Below, in pieces: positions 6,190 through 6,856 of a stretch of 6,856 nucleotides of DNA. The notes beneath the pieces are model-generated. The model did no database searches and had not been told where the DNA came from. It worked only from the letters and a program-made list of their open reading frames with translations. How positions within the stretch are numbered: the stretch's first letter is position 1; every line of letters starts with the position of its first letter. The translations under genes were made by a program, and so were the position numbers. Source of the stretch: Bacillota bacterium (lineage in GTDB: Bacteria; Bacillota; Clostridia; Peptostreptococcales; Natronincolaceae); NCBI GenBank assembly GCA_023387935.1, contig JAEWHG010000135.1, positions 1-6,856 of the forward strand, written 5' to 3'.

Positions 6190-6856
6190 ATGAGCGATTT
6201 ATGGACTACTACAGCAATCGGATTTTTAGTTGGCGTTTTAGGCACCGGACTAGGAGGCGCTTTTGGTTTTTTTATAAAAAATCCATCGAGACGTTTTTTA
6301 AGCGGAATTATTGGGCTATCTGGTGGCATTATGCTTTCAACTGTTGCATTTGAGCTTATTCCAGAAGCATTGGATATTTCAGGCGTAGTAAATGCATCAA
6401 TAGGTGTGGGGCTTGGCGCTATTTTATCTGCTATTTTGGATAATATATTAGAAACGTCTACAAAATTGAAATTGTCTGCTAAACAAGGATATCTAAAGAC
6501 GGGAATTCTGTTGGGATTAAGTATAGCTATGCATAACTTTCCAGAAGGCCTTGCTATTGGCTCTGGATTTATGGCGGAATCAAGTTTAGGTATTAGTCTT
6601 GCAATCGTAATAGCCCTACATAATGTACCAGAGGGTATTGCCATGGTTGTTCCTATGAAAATAGGAGGATATGGGGCTTTAAAGGCATTTTTGCTTACCT
6701 TATTGGTTGGTGCACCAATGGGACTTGGCGCATACTTTGGTGTATTAATCGGAGAACTGGCATATTCTTTTATTGGGATTTGCCTTGCCTTTGCAGGCGG
6801 CACTATGCTCTATATTACAATTGGAGAGCTTGTTCCAAAGGGAAAAGAACTGGATA
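6190..6856 (+). CDS. ZIP-family divalent metal transporter, 3' end cut by window
   Basis: The 222 visible residues form a polytopic membrane protein of the ZIP family, which moves zinc or other divalent metals into the cytoplasm. Hydrophobic segments lie at about 8-29, 37-57, 66-84, 104-125, 132-154, 163-187 and 194-212. Two characteristic metal-site motifs are present: HNFPEG (115-120) in the fourth and HNVPEG (144-149) in the fifth. Acidic residues E55 in FELIPE and E213 in GELVPK are also retained. The histidine-rich loop common in ZIPs is absent between the third and fourth spans, where a short Lys-containing linker is found. The frame stays open to the window end; the last span and C-terminus are probably missing. 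The ATG at 6190 follows GGAGGAG (6178-6184) at 5 nt spacing. An in-frame ATG at 6163 would place this site inside the coding region and is less likely. Metal specificity cannot be read from the sequence. Confidence 0.93.
   Translation, partial: MSDLWTTTAIGFLVGVLGTGLGGAFGFFIKNPSRRFLSGIIGLSGGIMLSTVAFELIPEALDISGVVNASIGVGLGAILSAILDNILETSTKLKLSAKQGYLKTGILLGLSIAMHNFPEGLAIGSGFMAESSLGISLAIVIALHNVPEGIAMVVPMKIGGYGALKAFLLTLLVGAPMGLGAYFGVLIGELAYSFIGICLAFAGGTMLYITIGELVPKGKELD

Noticed and set aside
6163..6192. ATG at 6163 as the start of the ZIP protein
   Set aside because: It is in frame, but the good GGAGGAG site at 6178-6184 lies downstream of it and is ideally spaced for the ATG at 6190.
6153..6803. 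Long (216-codon) open frame on the minus strand inside the ZIP gene
   Set aside because: The + strand encodes an intact ZIP protein with both HNxPEG motifs and a strong ribosome binding site. The antisense translation is Pro/Ser/Ala/Ile-rich with no family resemblance, as expected for a shadow of a membrane protein gene.
1..6856. CRISPR arrays, tRNA or rRNA genes, insertion sequences or defence genes
   Set aside because: No regularly spaced direct repeats, no cloverleaf with a T-arm motif, and no transposase or defence domain were found on either strand.

Overview
The window is AT-rich DNA that looks like a chromosomal segment of a low-GC Gram-positive bacterium, most likely a member of the Clostridia. 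The support is a leucine T-box in front of leuS, strong GGAGG-type ribosome binding sites, codons ending in A or T, and the order DUF1385 gene (yqhQ) - prmC - prfA - ZIP transporter, which I recall from clostridial genomes. The species cannot be named from the sequence; an Alkaliphilus-like or related clostridium is only a guess. All recognisable genes lie on the + strand.

Layout: positions 1-220 are the 3' part of a tRNA-Leu-sensing T-box riboswitch. The Stem I distal loop, a CUC specifier, a Stem III candidate, the T-box bulge, the antiterminator and the terminator are all readable. Positions 223-335 hold a compact, strongly structured, GC-richer insert of unknown nature, possibly a dispersed palindromic repeat. 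leuS (400-2808) encodes a full-length leucyl-tRNA synthetase. The 275-bp gap after it (2809-3083) is dense in overlapping, mutually exclusive inverted repeats and ends in a promoter for the next gene. yqhQ (3084-4034, DUF1385 membrane protein of unknown function) overlaps prmC (4028-4894, release factor glutamine methyltransferase) by 7 bp. prfA (4985-6058, release factor RF1) follows with its own extended -10 promoter and ends in a clear intrinsic terminator (6076-6103). A separate promoter, overlapped by a 7-1-7 palindrome, then drives a ZIP-family metal transporter that is cut by the window end (6190-6856).

How the genes work together: the theme is translation. leuS charges tRNA-Leu and is controlled by the charging state of that tRNA. 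prfA terminates translation at UAA/UAG, and PrmC methylates the Gln of the RF1 GGQ motif. yqhQ is translationally coupled to prmC but has no known role. The ZIP transporter looks like an independent unit, possibly under metal control.

I did not find an obviously new multi-gene system. The coding genes are ordinary housekeeping genes. The parts worth a second look are non-coding: the structured insert between the T-box terminator and leuS, the nested palindromes after leuS, and the possible Fur-family operator at the ZIP promoter. All structural claims are hand-folded, without energy calculation or database search.
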